Shown: positions 25,492 to 34,362 of the stretch, one piece after another
How positions within the stretch are numbered: position 1 is the stretch's first letter
How the letters are laid out: the number at the start of each line of letters is the position of its first letter
Notes under the pieces: model-generated
The model's input: only the letters and a program-made list of their open reading frames with translations
Databases searched by the model: none
Told to the model about the DNA's origin: nothing
Origin: Posidoniimonas polymericola
GTDB taxonomy: Bacteria > Planctomycetota > Planctomycetia > Pirellulales > Lacipirellulaceae
Reading direction: 5' to 3'
Assembly: GCF_007859935.1 (NCBI RefSeq)
Contig: NZ_SJPO01000013.1
Coordinates: 62,001-126,000 of the forward strand
Length of the DNA stretch: 64,000 bases
Program-made: the position numbers and the translations under genes

Positions 25492-25842
25492 CTAGTAGCC
25501 TCGGCGTAAGCTGTGGGAAGATTGGATTCTGCTCCGGCCTGCTTCGGCCCAGCCGGAGACGGTGTCGGGCGCGATGTAGGTGACCCGATGGACCGCGACG
25601 CGTCGCCCTGCCGCCACGGTGGCGGCGGCGGCGATCACCGCGACCAGACGCTGCGACTCGCGGTCGCGAGACTTCTTGGTGGCCGGCGCCGACTCGGCGG
25701 CCGACGGTGGGGCCTTCTGGCGGAACCACCACATCAGAACCGCGAACACCTCGCCGATCACCCACAGCGACAGGAACACGGTTCCCATCCCGACTATGGC
25801 GACCGAAAGCGCTTCGATCATCCGCTCGTTGAGGGGCGTCAT
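25492..25842 (-). CDS. OadG-like gamma/delta subunit of the sodium-pump decarboxylase
   Basis: A 116-residue protein with one N-terminal membrane helix (about residues 10-37, ALSVAIVGMGTVFLSLWVIG) and a polar tail, the layout of OadG/MmdD subunits that tether the soluble alpha subunit and carrier to the membrane beta subunit. The GMGTVFLSL pattern is typical. The C-terminal part is Arg/Ala-rich and lacks a clear zinc motif. Position between alpha and biotin carrier genes supports the call. Confidence 0.8.
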   Translation of the reverse strand: MTPLNERMIEALSVAIVGMGTVFLSLWVIGEVFAVLMWWFRQKAPPSAAESAPATKKSRDRESQRLVAVIAAAATVAAGRRVAVHRVTYIAPDTVSGWAEAGRSRIQSSHSLRRGY

Positions 25843-25854
25843 TTTGTTCTCCTT

Positions 25855-27438
25855 TTACAGCGGGATCAGACCGTGCTTCTTGGCCGGCCGGACGTCACGT
25901 TTCATGCGGAGGCTGGCCAGCGACAACGCGACGTAGCGGCGCGTCTCGGCCGGGTCGATCACGTCGTCGACCATGCCGCGTCCGGCCGCCACGTACGGGT
26001 TCGAGAACGTCGACCGGTACACCTCGGCAAGCTCGGCCCGCTTGGCGACCTTGTCCTCGGCCGACGCCAGCTCCTTGCGGAACACGATGTCGGTCGCGCC
26101 CTCGGCGCCCATCACCGCGATCTCCGCGGTGGGCCAGGCCGCAACCCGGTCGGCGCCAAGATCCTTTGCACACATCGCGACGTACGCGCCGCCGTAGGCC
26201 TTGCGGAGGATCACGGTGATCTTGGGCACGGTCGCTGCGGAATAGGCAAACAGCAGCTTGGCGCCGTGCCGGATGATCCCGCCGTATTCCTGCTCGACAC
26301 CCGGCATGAACCCCGGCACGTCGACAAGCGTCACCAGCGGGATGTTGAACGCGTTGCAGAAGCGGATGAACCGCGCGCCCTTGTCGCTTGCGTCGATGTC
26401 CAGGCAGCCCGCCTTGAAGTTCGGCTGGTTGGCGATGATCCCAACGGTCTTTCCCAGCACCCGCCCAAAGCCGACGATCAGATTCTCGGCGTACTGGGCC
26501 TGCACCTCAAGGAAGTCCCCGTCGTCTACCAGCTGGCTAATCACAGCGTGCATGTCGTAGCCGACACGAGCGTTCTCGGGCAGCACCTCCCGCAGTGCGG
26601 GCTCAAGCCGGACCTCGTTGGCGTTGCCAACGATCGGGGGGTCGTCCATGTTGTTGGACGGCAGGAGGCCGAGCAGCTTCTGGCAGATCTGCGCCGCGTG
26701 CTGGTCGTTGTCGGCGATGAAGTGCACCACTCCGGAGTAGGCCATGTGGGCCGCGGCGCCGCCCAGCTCATCGGCGCTGACGTCCTGGCCGGTCACCTGC
26801 TTGATGACCCCCGGGCCGGTGATGAACATCTGGGCGTGCTTGGTCTGAATGATGAAGTCCGTGAGGGCCGGGCTGTAGGCCGCCCCGCCCGCGCACGGGC
26901 CGCAGATCAGGCTGATCTGCGGAACCACGCCGGACAGCAGCGTGTTGTGGTAGAACACGCGGCCGTAGGCAGCCAGGCTGTCGATGCCCTCCTGGATGCG
27001 GGCGCCGCCGGAGTCGTTGACGAATACAAACGGACTGCCGGTCTTGAGCGAGGCGCTCATCATCGCGACTACCTTGTCGCTGTGCACCTCGCCGGCGGCT
27101 CCGCCGGCGACGGTAAAGTCTTGGCTGGCCAGGTGGACAAGCCGTCCGTTGATGGTCCCGCACCCGGTCACCACGCCGTCGGCCGGCAGCTCCTTGTCGG
27201 CCATGCCGAAGTACGTGCAGCGGTGGCGGGCGAAGCCGTACTGCTCTTGGAAGCTGCCCTCGTCGAGCAGGGCGTCGACCCGCTCGCGGGCGGACAGCTT
27301 GCCGGCCTTGTGCTGCTTGGCCACCCGCTCGGCCCCGCCGCACTCGTGCAGCGCGGCTCGGCGGCTGTACAGCTCGTTGATCTTGTCGTGCATCGTGTTG
27401 GCGGGTGGGGCCGGTTTCTCGGTCGTTGTCGGGGACAT
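25855..27438 (-). CDS. mmdA: Carboxyltransferase alpha subunit (methylmalonyl-CoA decarboxylase / propionyl-CoA carboxylase beta type)
   Basis: A 527-residue acyl-CoA carboxyltransferase of normal length. Crotonase-fold marks are visible: FVNDSGGARIQEGIDSL, ICGPCAGGAAYSPALTDF (first oxyanion hole), VDVPGFMPGVEQEYGG (second oxyanion hole) and AYGGAYVAMCAKDLGAD. It moves the carboxyl group from (S)-methylmalonyl-CoA to the biotin carrier. The same family serves propionyl-CoA carboxylase, but no biotin carboxylase gene is present and the pump subunits follow, so I assign the decarboxylase role. Confidence 0.9.
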   Translation of the reverse strand: MSPTTTEKPAPPANTMHDKINELYSRRAALHECGGAERVAKQHKAGKLSARERVDALLDEGSFQEQYGFARHRCTYFGMADKELPADGVVTGCGTINGRLVHLASQDFTVAGGAAGEVHSDKVVAMMSASLKTGSPFVFVNDSGGARIQEGIDSLAAYGRVFYHNTLLSGVVPQISLICGPCAGGAAYSPALTDFIIQTKHAQMFITGPGVIKQVTGQDVSADELGGAAAHMAYSGVVHFIADNDQHAAQICQKLLGLLPSNNMDDPPIVGNANEVRLEPALREVLPENARVGYDMHAVISQLVDDGDFLEVQAQYAENLIVGFGRVLGKTVGIIANQPNFKAGCLDIDASDKGARFIRFCNAFNIPLVTLVDVPGFMPGVEQEYGGIIRHGAKLLFAYSAATVPKITVILRKAYGGAYVAMCAKDLGADRVAAWPTAEIAVMGAEGATDIVFRKELASAEDKVAKRAELAEVYRSTFSNPYVAAGRGMVDDVIDPAETRRYVALSLASLRMKRDVRPAKKHGLIPL

Positions 27439-27516
27439 GGTGGTCTAGACTCCTGTCTTGGGCGGCGCCGCCAAGATTGGGGGGCCGCTGCTGCGCCTGC
27501 GGGGTGGGGACGGGCC

Positions 27517-27927
27517 TCAGTGCGAGGGCTCGCACAGTTCGGTCAGCACGCCCCCCGAACTCTTGGGATGCACAAACGCAATCCGGGTGTTGTGCGCTCC
27601 GGGGCGGGGTTCGGCGTCGATCATCCGCACGCCGCCGGCCTGCAACTCGGCGATGCGGGACTTGATGTCCGCCACCGTGTACGCGACGTGGTGCAGGCCC
27701 TCGCCGCGCTTCTCGATAAACGTCGCGACGCTGCTCGACGGGTCCGTCGGCTCGAGCAGTTCGAGCCGCACGTCGCCGATGCGGAAGAAGCCGACCCGCA
27801 CCTTTTGGCTGGGGACCTCCTCTACGCTCTCGAACTCGGCGCCGAGGACGCGTTGGTAAAAATCCTTGTGTTCCTCGATCGACCTGACGGCGATGCCGAG
27901 GTGATTAATCGCTTCGGCCTGGATCAT
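27517..27927 (-). CDS. mce: Methylmalonyl-CoA epimerase
   Basis: A 136-residue vicinal-oxygen-chelate protein. Start at ATG 27927 gives the expected N-terminus, IQAEAINHLGIAVRSIEEH, with the first metal-ligand histidine. Further marks are VRVGFFRIGDVRLELLEP, GEGLHHVAYTV (second histidine) and GVLTELCEP (glutamate ligand). It interconverts the (R)- and (S)-epimers of methylmalonyl-CoA, needed between the mutase and the decarboxylase. It lies 20 bases from the mutase gene. Confidence 0.93.
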   Translation of the reverse strand: MIQAEAINHLGIAVRSIEEHKDFYQRVLGAEFESVEEVPSQKVRVGFFRIGDVRLELLEPTDPSSSVATFIEKRGEGLHHVAYTVADIKSRIAELQAGGVRMIDAEPRPGAHNTRIAFVHPKSSGGVLTELCEPSH

Positions 27928-27947
27928 CTTGTGCCTCTCTCTCCTGT

Positions 27948-29624
27948 TTACTGGAATGACTCTTCGTACTCGCCGAACACCCCGGACAGCGCCCGGCAAA
28001 CCTCGCCCACCGTGGCGTACGCCCGCACGGCCTCGAGGATCGGCGGCATGAGGTTGTCGTCGCCCTGGGCGGCCTGGCCTACCGCGTCCAGCGCCCGGGT
28101 GACGCGTTGCTCGTCGCGGTCGTCGCGCACCTTGCGGACGCGGTCGACCTGCCGCTGGGTTGTGGCCTCGGGCACCTCGAACAGGTCCATCTTGGGCTGC
28201 TCGTCGGTTGCGAACTTATTGACGCCCACGATCACGCGGTCGCCGCGGTCGATCGACTGGCCAAACTTGTAGGCCGACTCCTCGATCCGTTTCTGCACGT
28301 AGCGTTGCTCGATCGCGGTCGGCATGCCGCCCTTCCGATCGATCTCGGCGATGATCGCCTCGGCCTCGGCCTCGAGGTCGTCGGTCAGCTTCTCAAGGAA
28401 GAAGCTCCCGGCGAGCGGGTCGATCGTGTTGGTCACGCCCGACTCGTGGGCGATGATCTGCTGCGTCCGCAGGGCGACCGTGACCGACTCTTCGGTCGGC
28501 AGGGCGAGTGCCTCGTCCTTGCTGTTGGTGTGCAGCGACTGGGCTCCGCCGAGCACGGCGGCCAACGCCTGGATCGCGACCCGCACAACGTTGTTGTCGG
28601 GCTGCTGCGCGGTGAGCGTCACGCCGCCGGTCTGGGTGTGGAACCGGAGCATCTGGCTCTTCGGGTTGGTCGCGCCGAACCGCTCCTTCATGATCCGGGC
28701 GTACAGCCGGCGGGCGGCGCGGAACTTCGCGACTTCCTCCAGCAGGTCGCTGTGAGCGGCGAAGAAGAACGCCAGCCGCGGGGCGAAGTCATCGACCTTC
28801 AGGCCGGCCTTGATGGCGGTCTCGATGTAGCAGACCGCGTTGGCCAGCGTGAAGCCGATCTCCTCGCCGGCGGTCGAGCCCGCCTCGCGGATGTGGTAGC
28901 CGCTGATGCTGATGGTATTCCAGCCCGGCACGTTCTCGGTGCAGTAGGCGAAGATGTCGCTCGTCAGCCGCAGCGACGGCCCGGGCGGGAAGCGGTAGGT
29001 GCCGCGGGCGATGTACTCCTTGAGGATGTCATTCTGGATAGTGCCGCTCAGCTTGTCGGGGGTGACCCCCTGCTTCTCGGCCACCGCGATGTACATTGCC
29101 AGCAGGATCGACGCGGTCGAGTTGATCGTCATGCTGGTCGACACCTGGTCGAGCGGTATGCCGTCGAACAACGCCTCCATGTCGGCGAGCGAGTCGATCG
29201 CCACGCCCACCTTGCCGACCTCGCCGAGCGACATGTCGTCGTCCGAGTCGTAGCCGATCTGGGTCGGCAAATCGAACGCCACGCTCAGGCCCTTGGCGCC
29301 CTGGTCGAGCAGGTAGCGGTAACGCTTGTTCGACTCCTCGGCGGTGGCGAACCCGGCGTACTGCCGCATCGTCCAGAACCGGCCGCGGTACATGGTCGGC
29401 TGCACGCCGCGGGTGTAGGGGTACATGCCCGGGAAGCCGAGCCGCTCGTTGTAGCGGTCCTTCACGCCGTCTTCGGGCGTGTACAGCCGCTCGACCGGCC
29501 GGCCCGACGCGGTGACGAACTCTTCCCGCTGCTCGGGGAAGCGGGCGATCGTCTTGGCGACCGGGCCGTCCTGCCAGCGTTGCTTGGCGGATGCAATCGA
29601 TTCGGTTTCGGTTAGGTTCGACAT
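27948..29624 (-). CDS. Methylmalonyl-CoA mutase, catalytic (large) subunit without cobalamin domain
   Basis: A 558-residue TIM-barrel mutase subunit from ATG 29624. Visible signature: [25 protein letters not shown] with the substrate-binding tyrosine region, then [36 protein letters not shown] and [20 protein letters not shown]. The B12-binding C-terminal domain of one-piece mutases is missing; it is encoded separately at 30750-31163. This is the split MCM architecture known from archaea and many bacteria. It catalyses succinyl-CoA to (R)-methylmalonyl-CoA by a radical rearrangement. Confidence 0.95.
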   Translation of the reverse strand: MSNLTETESIASAKQRWQDGPVAKTIARFPEQREEFVTASGRPVERLYTPEDGVKDRYNERLGFPGMYPYTRGVQPTMYRGRFWTMRQYAGFATAEESNKRYRYLLDQGAKGLSVAFDLPTQIGYDSDDDMSLGEVGKVGVAIDSLADMEALFDGIPLDQVSTSMTINSTASILLAMYIAVAEKQGVTPDKLSGTIQNDILKEYIARGTYRFPPGPSLRLTSDIFAYCTENVPGWNTISISGYHIREAGSTAGEEIGFTLANAVCYIETAIKAGLKVDDFAPRLAFFFAAHSDLLEEVAKFRAARRLYARIMKERFGATNPKSQMLRFHTQTGGVTLTAQQPDNNVVRVAIQALAAVLGGAQSLHTNSKDEALALPTEESVTVALRTQQIIAHESGVTNTIDPLAGSFFLEKLTDDLEAEAEAIIAEIDRKGGMPTAIEQRYVQKRIEESAYKFGQSIDRGDRVIVGVNKFATDEQPKMDLFEVPEATTQRQVDRVRKVRDDRDEQRVTRALDAVGQAAQGDDNLMPPILEAVRAYATVGEVCRALSGVFGEYEESFQ

Positions 29625-29682
29625 CTTTGCGTCTGGGGCTAGTGTCTGGACGTGTTGGTTGTGTGTTATGTGGCTGTCGTGG

Positions 29683-30699
29683 CTAGTTAGGCGCCGCGAG
29701 CTCGACGAGGACATTGTCGACCAGCGTGTCGAGCGACTCGGAGCCCGCCAGCACGCCCCGCAGCCGCGCGGGACCGCCGTTGTTGTCTCCGACCGCATGC
29801 AGCACCCGCAGCCGGACCTCTTCGATCACGGCCTGGCGGACCTCCTCGACAGCCTGCTCCTCGCGGCGGGCGAGCCACCGCTCGGCATTCAGCTCGGCGA
29901 GTCGCTCGAGCTCGTCGACCAGCTCGGCGATCCCCTGGTCCTCGGCGGCGCTGCACAGCAGCACCTTGGGCGGGTCGGTCAGCACCTCGTTGCAGTCCAT
30001 CTTTTCGTCTGCCCCAAAGGACAGGTCGTGCCGGGCGAAGTAGCTGGTCTCCAGCGCCGTCAGCAGCTGCTGGTGCAGCCGCTCTGCGTCGGGGCGGTCG
30101 GCCTTGTTCACGACGAACAGCTCGCCCGCCTCCATCAAGCCCGCCTTGAGCATCTGTACGGTGTCGCCCTGCCCGGGCGCGAGCACCACCAGCACCAGGT
30201 CCGCGTTGCCGGCGATCTCGACCTCGCTCTGCCCGACGCCGACGGTCTCAACGATCACGGTCTCGCAGCCAATCAGGCCCATCACCCGCACCACGCCCTT
30301 AGCCCCCAGGGCCAGACCGCCCAGCCGCCCCCGCGAGGCGAGCGAGCGGATGAACACCTGCGGGTCGGTCGCGTGCCGCATCATCCGCACCCGGTCGCCG
30401 AGTAGCGCGCCGCCAGTGAACGGCGACGAGGGGTCGACCGCCAGGATGCCCAGCCGGCTGTCGGGCCGCCGCCGCCGCACCTCGGTAGCGATCCGGTCCG
30501 TCAGGGTCGACTTGCCGGAGCCCGGCGCACCAGTGATGCCGAGCACCAGCCGCGGCTGCGGCCAATCCCGACTGCCTGCGAGCAGTTCCGCCAGCCGCTG
30601 CGGCTGATCGGTCATGATCGTCATCAGCCGGGCGGCGGCTCGCTGGGCAAGCGGGCCGCCGCTGCGAGCCTCGGCAGACATGTCTTCCAGACTGGTCAT
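29683..30699 (-). CDS. meaB: MeaB/ArgK-type GTPase chaperone of methylmalonyl-CoA mutase
   Basis: A 338-residue G3E-family GTPase of normal MeaB length. The P-loop GAPGSGKST lies at about 57-65. Further marks are [38 protein letters not shown] (switch regions) and [10 protein letters not shown] (base specificity). It protects the mutase from inactivation and gates cobalamin loading. It sits between the two mutase subunit genes, 58 bases ahead of the large subunit. Confidence 0.95.
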   Translation of the reverse strand: MTSLEDMSAEARSGGPLAQRAAARLMTIMTDQPQRLAELLAGSRDWPQPRLVLGITGAPGSGKSTLTDRIATEVRRRRPDSRLGILAVDPSSPFTGGALLGDRVRMMRHATDPQVFIRSLASRGRLGGLALGAKGVVRVMGLIGCETVIVETVGVGQSEVEIAGNADLVLVVLAPGQGDTVQMLKAGLMEAGELFVVNKADRPDAERLHQQLLTALETSYFARHDLSFGADEKMDCNEVLTDPPKVLLCSAAEDQGIAELVDELERLAELNAERWLARREEQAVEEVRQAVIEEVRLRVLHAVGDNNGGPARLRGVLAGSESLDTLVDNVLVELAAPN

Positions 30700-30749
30700 G
30701 GTAGTCGGCGATTCGCATGGGGTTTCCTGCCCCTAGCCGCCGGAACTCT

Positions 30750-31163
30750 TCACTCGGTTTCTTGTGCGCCTAGAGCCTGATTGATCCGCTCGACGATCGC
30801 CCGCGCCGGCGTGCCCGGCGTGAACACGTCCGCGACGCCCATCGCCTTCAGGCCATCGACGTCCTTCGGCGGGATCGTGCCGCCGCCGAACACCACCACG
30901 TCGTCCGCGTGGCGCTCGTGCAGCAGGCTGAGGGTCCGCTGGAACAGCGTGTTGTGGGCGCCGGACAGCAGCGACAGGCCGATGCCGGCGACGTCCTCTT
31001 GAATGGCCGCTTCAACGACCTGCTCTGGGCTGCGGCGGATGCCGGTGTAGATCACTTCGAAGCCGGCGTCACGCAGCACCTGGGCGACGTACTTGGCGCC
31101 CCGGTCGTGGCCATCCAGGCCGAGCTTGCCGATCAGTAGTCGGCGTGTAGTGGTAGCGCGCAT
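30750..31163 (-). CDS. Methylmalonyl-CoA mutase, cobalamin-binding small subunit
   Basis: A 137-residue B12-binding domain protein. The cobalamin signature DGHDRG (residues 17-22, D-x-H-x2-G) follows LIGKLGL; GIGLSLLSGAHNTL and VVFGGGTIPPKDVDGLKAMG complete the fold. It supplies the histidine that ligates cobalt to the separate catalytic subunit. The start at ATG 31163 is chosen because the family begins just before the first strand; the longer open frame upstream is untranslated leader. It is the first gene of the nine-gene operon. Confidence 0.93.
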   Translation of the reverse strand: MRATTTRRLLIGKLGLDGHDRGAKYVAQVLRDAGFEVIYTGIRRSPEQVVEAAIQEDVAGIGLSLLSGAHNTLFQRTLSLLHERHADDVVVFGGGTIPPKDVDGLKAMGVADVFTPGTPARAIVERINQALGAQETE

Positions 31164-31731
31164 CTTGTTCACTTGGAGGGGGCTGACGCGGTGGGAAGGG
31201 GTCGCTCGTTCTTGAGCGACGCCCCAGTCGTTAGCGATTTGCGTGCCACTAACCCGCCCGACCAGAAAACGCGGCGGTCCCCATCCCTGCGCCGACCGCG
31301 GCAATTCAGAATAAACCCCTAGTCTAGGCATGATTGCCAGATCGAGCACGCCATACGGCGCGGCAAGAAACCTCGATCCTCATCGCCGAGGAAGGCGAAT
31401 CCCCAGCTCGCGGGTGTGCGGAATGGCACAGTCGTGCCACCGAGCGCATCGCGATGAATGCTACCACCAGTCGCAACCGACCAGAGCTTGGATCAACCAG
31501 GACTGCGACCAGGTGCGGGCGCAGCTATGAAGGGGGAGGAGCGAACATGGGCGTCGGCTTGCCGCGGTCGACTACCGATCACCGCACGCGGTCCGGCGAG
31601 TGGAGCCCTGCCCTGCGCAAGGCGCCACATGCTCCGCTATACTCGGCAGGTTAGAACATGACGAAGACTTCGCGACTTCAAGCCGCGTGCGTCGCTTTGG
31701 ATTGGTTCTCAAGAAATAAAATCTCGCCTGG
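31164..31731. other. Upstream region of the propionate operon
   Basis: About 570 bases with no supported gene. It must hold the operon promoter on the minus strand. I looked for the conserved elements of a cobalamin riboswitch and did not find them. The only clear structure is the hairpin listed at 31201-31220. Confidence 0.4.
31201..31220 (-). promoter_or_regulatory. Leader hairpin 38 bases before the mutase small-subunit start
   Basis: GTCGCTC and GAGCGAC form a perfect 7-base-pair stem with a 6-base loop inside the probable 5' leader of the operon. There is no T-run, so it is not an obvious terminator; it could be a processing or stability element. Confidence 0.4.
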
Positions 31732-32919
31732 TCAGTCGCCGGTGGCCACCAACCCGGCCTGCTCGCCGTAGGACGTGCCGTTACGCGTGCCGAGGGCGTT
31801 GAACACGTTGAGGTCTATATCGTAGCTCACCGAGTGGACGCTGCCGTCGGCGTGCACGGTGTTGAACCCACCGGGGTGGGCGGCGCCGAAGTGGAACTCC
31901 CACCAAGAGGATCCCTGCGGCTTCGGCTCGCTAGGGAGCGTGAGGTGGTCCAGCTGGCTGTCCGGCAGCGGCGGGATGCCGGTCGAACGCATCACGTCCG
32001 GGTCCCAACCGTCGGTCCAGCCGGCGTCGTCCGAGGAGCAGCCCCCCTCGTAGAGATCCGTGCGGACGTACTTTTCGCCGATCATCATCGTCTTGGACGA
32101 GCCGTCGGTGATCCGCGCGAACTTGATCGGCCGCGGAGCGTTGACGAACTTCCCCTCAACGGTGTCAGTGAACGGGCTCTTGCTCGTCCAATAGAAGGCC
32201 GAGCGAACGATCACGCCGTCGTAGACGCCGTTGTACTGCGGCGGAGGACCGAGGGACTGGTCGGCCTTGGGAGGGTTGCCGGCTCCACCACCGGTGCATG
32301 CACCAAAATACACGTCGCCCCAGCCGCCCCACTTTGGGTACTCAGTGGCGACATCGACCGGCGCCGGCTGTTTGGAGTCGATCTTTGTGAATGGCTGGGC
32401 GCAGGCGTAGTCGGTCACCACGACCGTCAGGTCGCCGTGTGAGACCCGTGTCGCTGCGCGGCGCGACGGGCAGTTGTACAGCGGCACCACGGTGTCTCGC
32501 ATCTTCGCACTAGTCGTGAGGTCGTGCAGGGCGTTCTCCTCGAGGTAGGGCAGGATCTGGTAGCCCCAGCCAAGGCCCATCTTGGCAGTTCCGACGGGCT
32601 GACCCTTTTCGACGTAGTCCTCGATCAACACGCCCCAGGTGGAGCCGCCGGTCGGGAATACCTGGAGGGTGTTGACGTGATTGAGGATCGCCAACCCAAC
32701 GTTCTTCAAGTTGTTCTTGCACTGCGTACGGCGGGCGGCCTCACGTGCCGACTGCACGGCCGGCAGCAGCAGCGCAATCAGGATACCGATGATCGCGATG
32801 ACCACCAGCAGCTCGACCAGCGTGAAGGCGCCGCGGCGGGCGGCTGGCAGGCGAGTCGCGGCGCCGCGGTGCGGCTGCCACTGAAGCGCTGCTCGGTTCC
32901 AGGGGAGCATTCTTGCCAT
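31732..32919 (-). CDS. DUF1559 domain protein with type IV pilin-like N-terminus
   Basis: About 395 residues from ATG 32919, which has AGGAG seven bases upstream. The prepilin signature [20 protein letters not shown], with the +5 glutamate, is followed by [17 protein letters not shown], the standard entry to DUF1559. The C-terminal H-X9-DG-type end ([18 protein letters not shown]) is also present. This family is hugely expanded in planctomycetes and is exported by type II/IV pilin machinery; its role is unknown. The Arg/Ala-rich N-terminal extension before GAFTLVELL is long for a class III leader but common here. It lies downstream of the PEP-CTERM frame on the same strand. Confidence 0.9.
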   Translation of the reverse strand: MARMLPWNRAALQWQPHRGAATRLPAARRGAFTLVELLVVIAIIGILIALLLPAVQSAREAARRTQCKNNLKNVGLAILNHVNTLQVFPTGGSTWGVLIEDYVEKGQPVGTAKMGLGWGYQILPYLEENALHDLTTSAKMRDTVVPLYNCPSRRAATRVSHGDLTVVVTDYACAQPFTKIDSKQPAPVDVATEYPKWGGWGDVYFGACTGGGAGNPPKADQSLGPPPQYNGVYDGVIVRSAFYWTSKSPFTDTVEGKFVNAPRPIKFARITDGSSKTMMIGEKYVRTDLYEGGCSSDDAGWTDGWDPDVMRSTGIPPLPDSQLDHLTLPSEPKPQGSSWWEFHFGAAHPGGFNTVHADGSVHSVSYDIDLNVFNALGTRNGTSYGEQAGLVATGD

Positions 32920-33162
32920 GACTTTTCTCCTGGGTCGTCCCAGTAAACGAGGGGTTAACAGTGACGTTGCGTAATTGAGCGACCACCCCCACACCCGAGG
33001 GGCGCCGCGCGCACTGCCCTGCGGCGATCGGGAAGACCGCGTCCGGCTCCGAGCGGGGCGCCGCCCCAACCAAGCGCCGCCGCGTCGACGGTGTTCGGAC
33101 AATTTCCATCTCTTGTCGCGGTTCTACCGAGGCCGCGAGCCCTCACGCCCAACGCGCGGGCG

Positions 33163-34362
33163 CTACGGCAGCGTTCGTCGCCTGACGCCAATCCCGGCGG
33201 TGGTCAGAATCCCTATCAATGCCGCCAGGCCCAGCGAAGCCGGCTCAGGGACAATCCCCGACGCGAGCGGCCCAGCCCCCAGCCCCAGGCTGAGGTCGGT
33301 TCGTCGTTCCTTCCAAAAGCGGAAGTCGGCGATTGTGGTCTTGCCGTCCCCGTTGACGTCGCCCTGGGCGAGCGTCTGCCCGCCGGGGAGGTTCATGTTG
33401 TCGAAGATGCACTGGTAGTCCACGAAGTCCACTACCATGTCGCCGTTGCAGTCGCCCGGGATCGGGAGGTCCGGCGGCAGGGCGTCCGCGAACGTGGTGG
33501 CGACGCGGATCTCATCGAGGACGGTGGTTGCTCCGCCCCCATTGCCAAAGCTCGCCGCGCCGATGGCGCCGAGCACAAAGTCGAAATTCTCCGCCAGGTT
33601 GTTCGGGATCGTCGGCTCGACCGAAGTCTTCGGGTCGAAGTAGAGGGAAACCCGGTCGCCATTAGCGGCGGTCGTGAGCTCGAACTTTAAGACCAGCAGG
33701 TGGTTAAGGCCGTCGTCGTTGAACGACGCCGGCGACGCCTGGATGATCTGCTGGTCCACCCCGCTGGGGTTGAAATTGAACTGCATCTTGGCGGTCGCGG
33801 CCGACTGCTGGGCCGAGCCAAAGCTGCTGAAGAACTGGTTGTAGCCGATGTCCGCGACGCGGTTCTCTCCGGGCGTCTCGTTCGGCGGGAAGAACTCGAT
33901 CGCGCGGTAGCCCATGTCGGCGTCAGGCGTGTCGCCGAAGTTGACCTGCAGTCCGATGTAGAAGGTGTCTTCGGTGTCGTCGGTCCACGGCGTGGCGAAG
34001 AAGCGATCGGTGCGGCCGAATCCATTCACCGAGCCTCCCTCGGACGGCGTACCAAGATAGGATAATCCGGTCGACTGCACCGCCTGCCCCTCAGAGCCGA
34101 GTGTCCACGCGCCGGTGAAGAACGACCCCGGGCCGATCGTGGGGCCCTGCCCGGCAAGTGGGTTGACCGCCACCGCGGGTTCGCCAGTAAAGGTAGTCTC
34201 GGTGTACTCACCGGCGGACGGGTTGCTGCCGATAGCGAACGGGTCATAAGCCAGCAGCACCGCCTGCGCCTGCTGAGCCGTAGCCGCGGCCAGCATCACG
34301 CCGAGGCACGCCGCAACGACCGGCTGCAGCACGCGGCGCCGGCGGCTGACCAACGTGGCCAT
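33163..34362 (-). other. Unit 3 of the joined PEP-CTERM frame
   Basis: Its signal peptide uses the terminal Arg run of unit 2 (SRRRRVLQPVVAACLGVMLA). A possible start is the ATG at 34362, which lies inside unit 2's sorting helix and has no good ribosome-binding site. The mature part begins VLLAYDPFAIGSN and is related in pattern to the 326-residue protein next door (both have a GSFFTG-W block). Confidence 0.5.

Noticed and set aside
28107..29615. Long plus-strand open frame opposite the mutase gene
   Set aside because: It is the complement of a clear methylmalonyl-CoA mutase; high GC content leaves antisense frames open. The same holds for the other long antisense frames at 24.4-28.3, 41.0-42.1, 44.6-45.5, 51.8-53.5, 57.6-58.6 and 59.7-60.9 kb.
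31164..31731. A cobalamin riboswitch ahead of the mutase operon
   Set aside because: No B12-box-like conserved sequence or multi-arm fold is visible; only a simple 7-bp hairpin.
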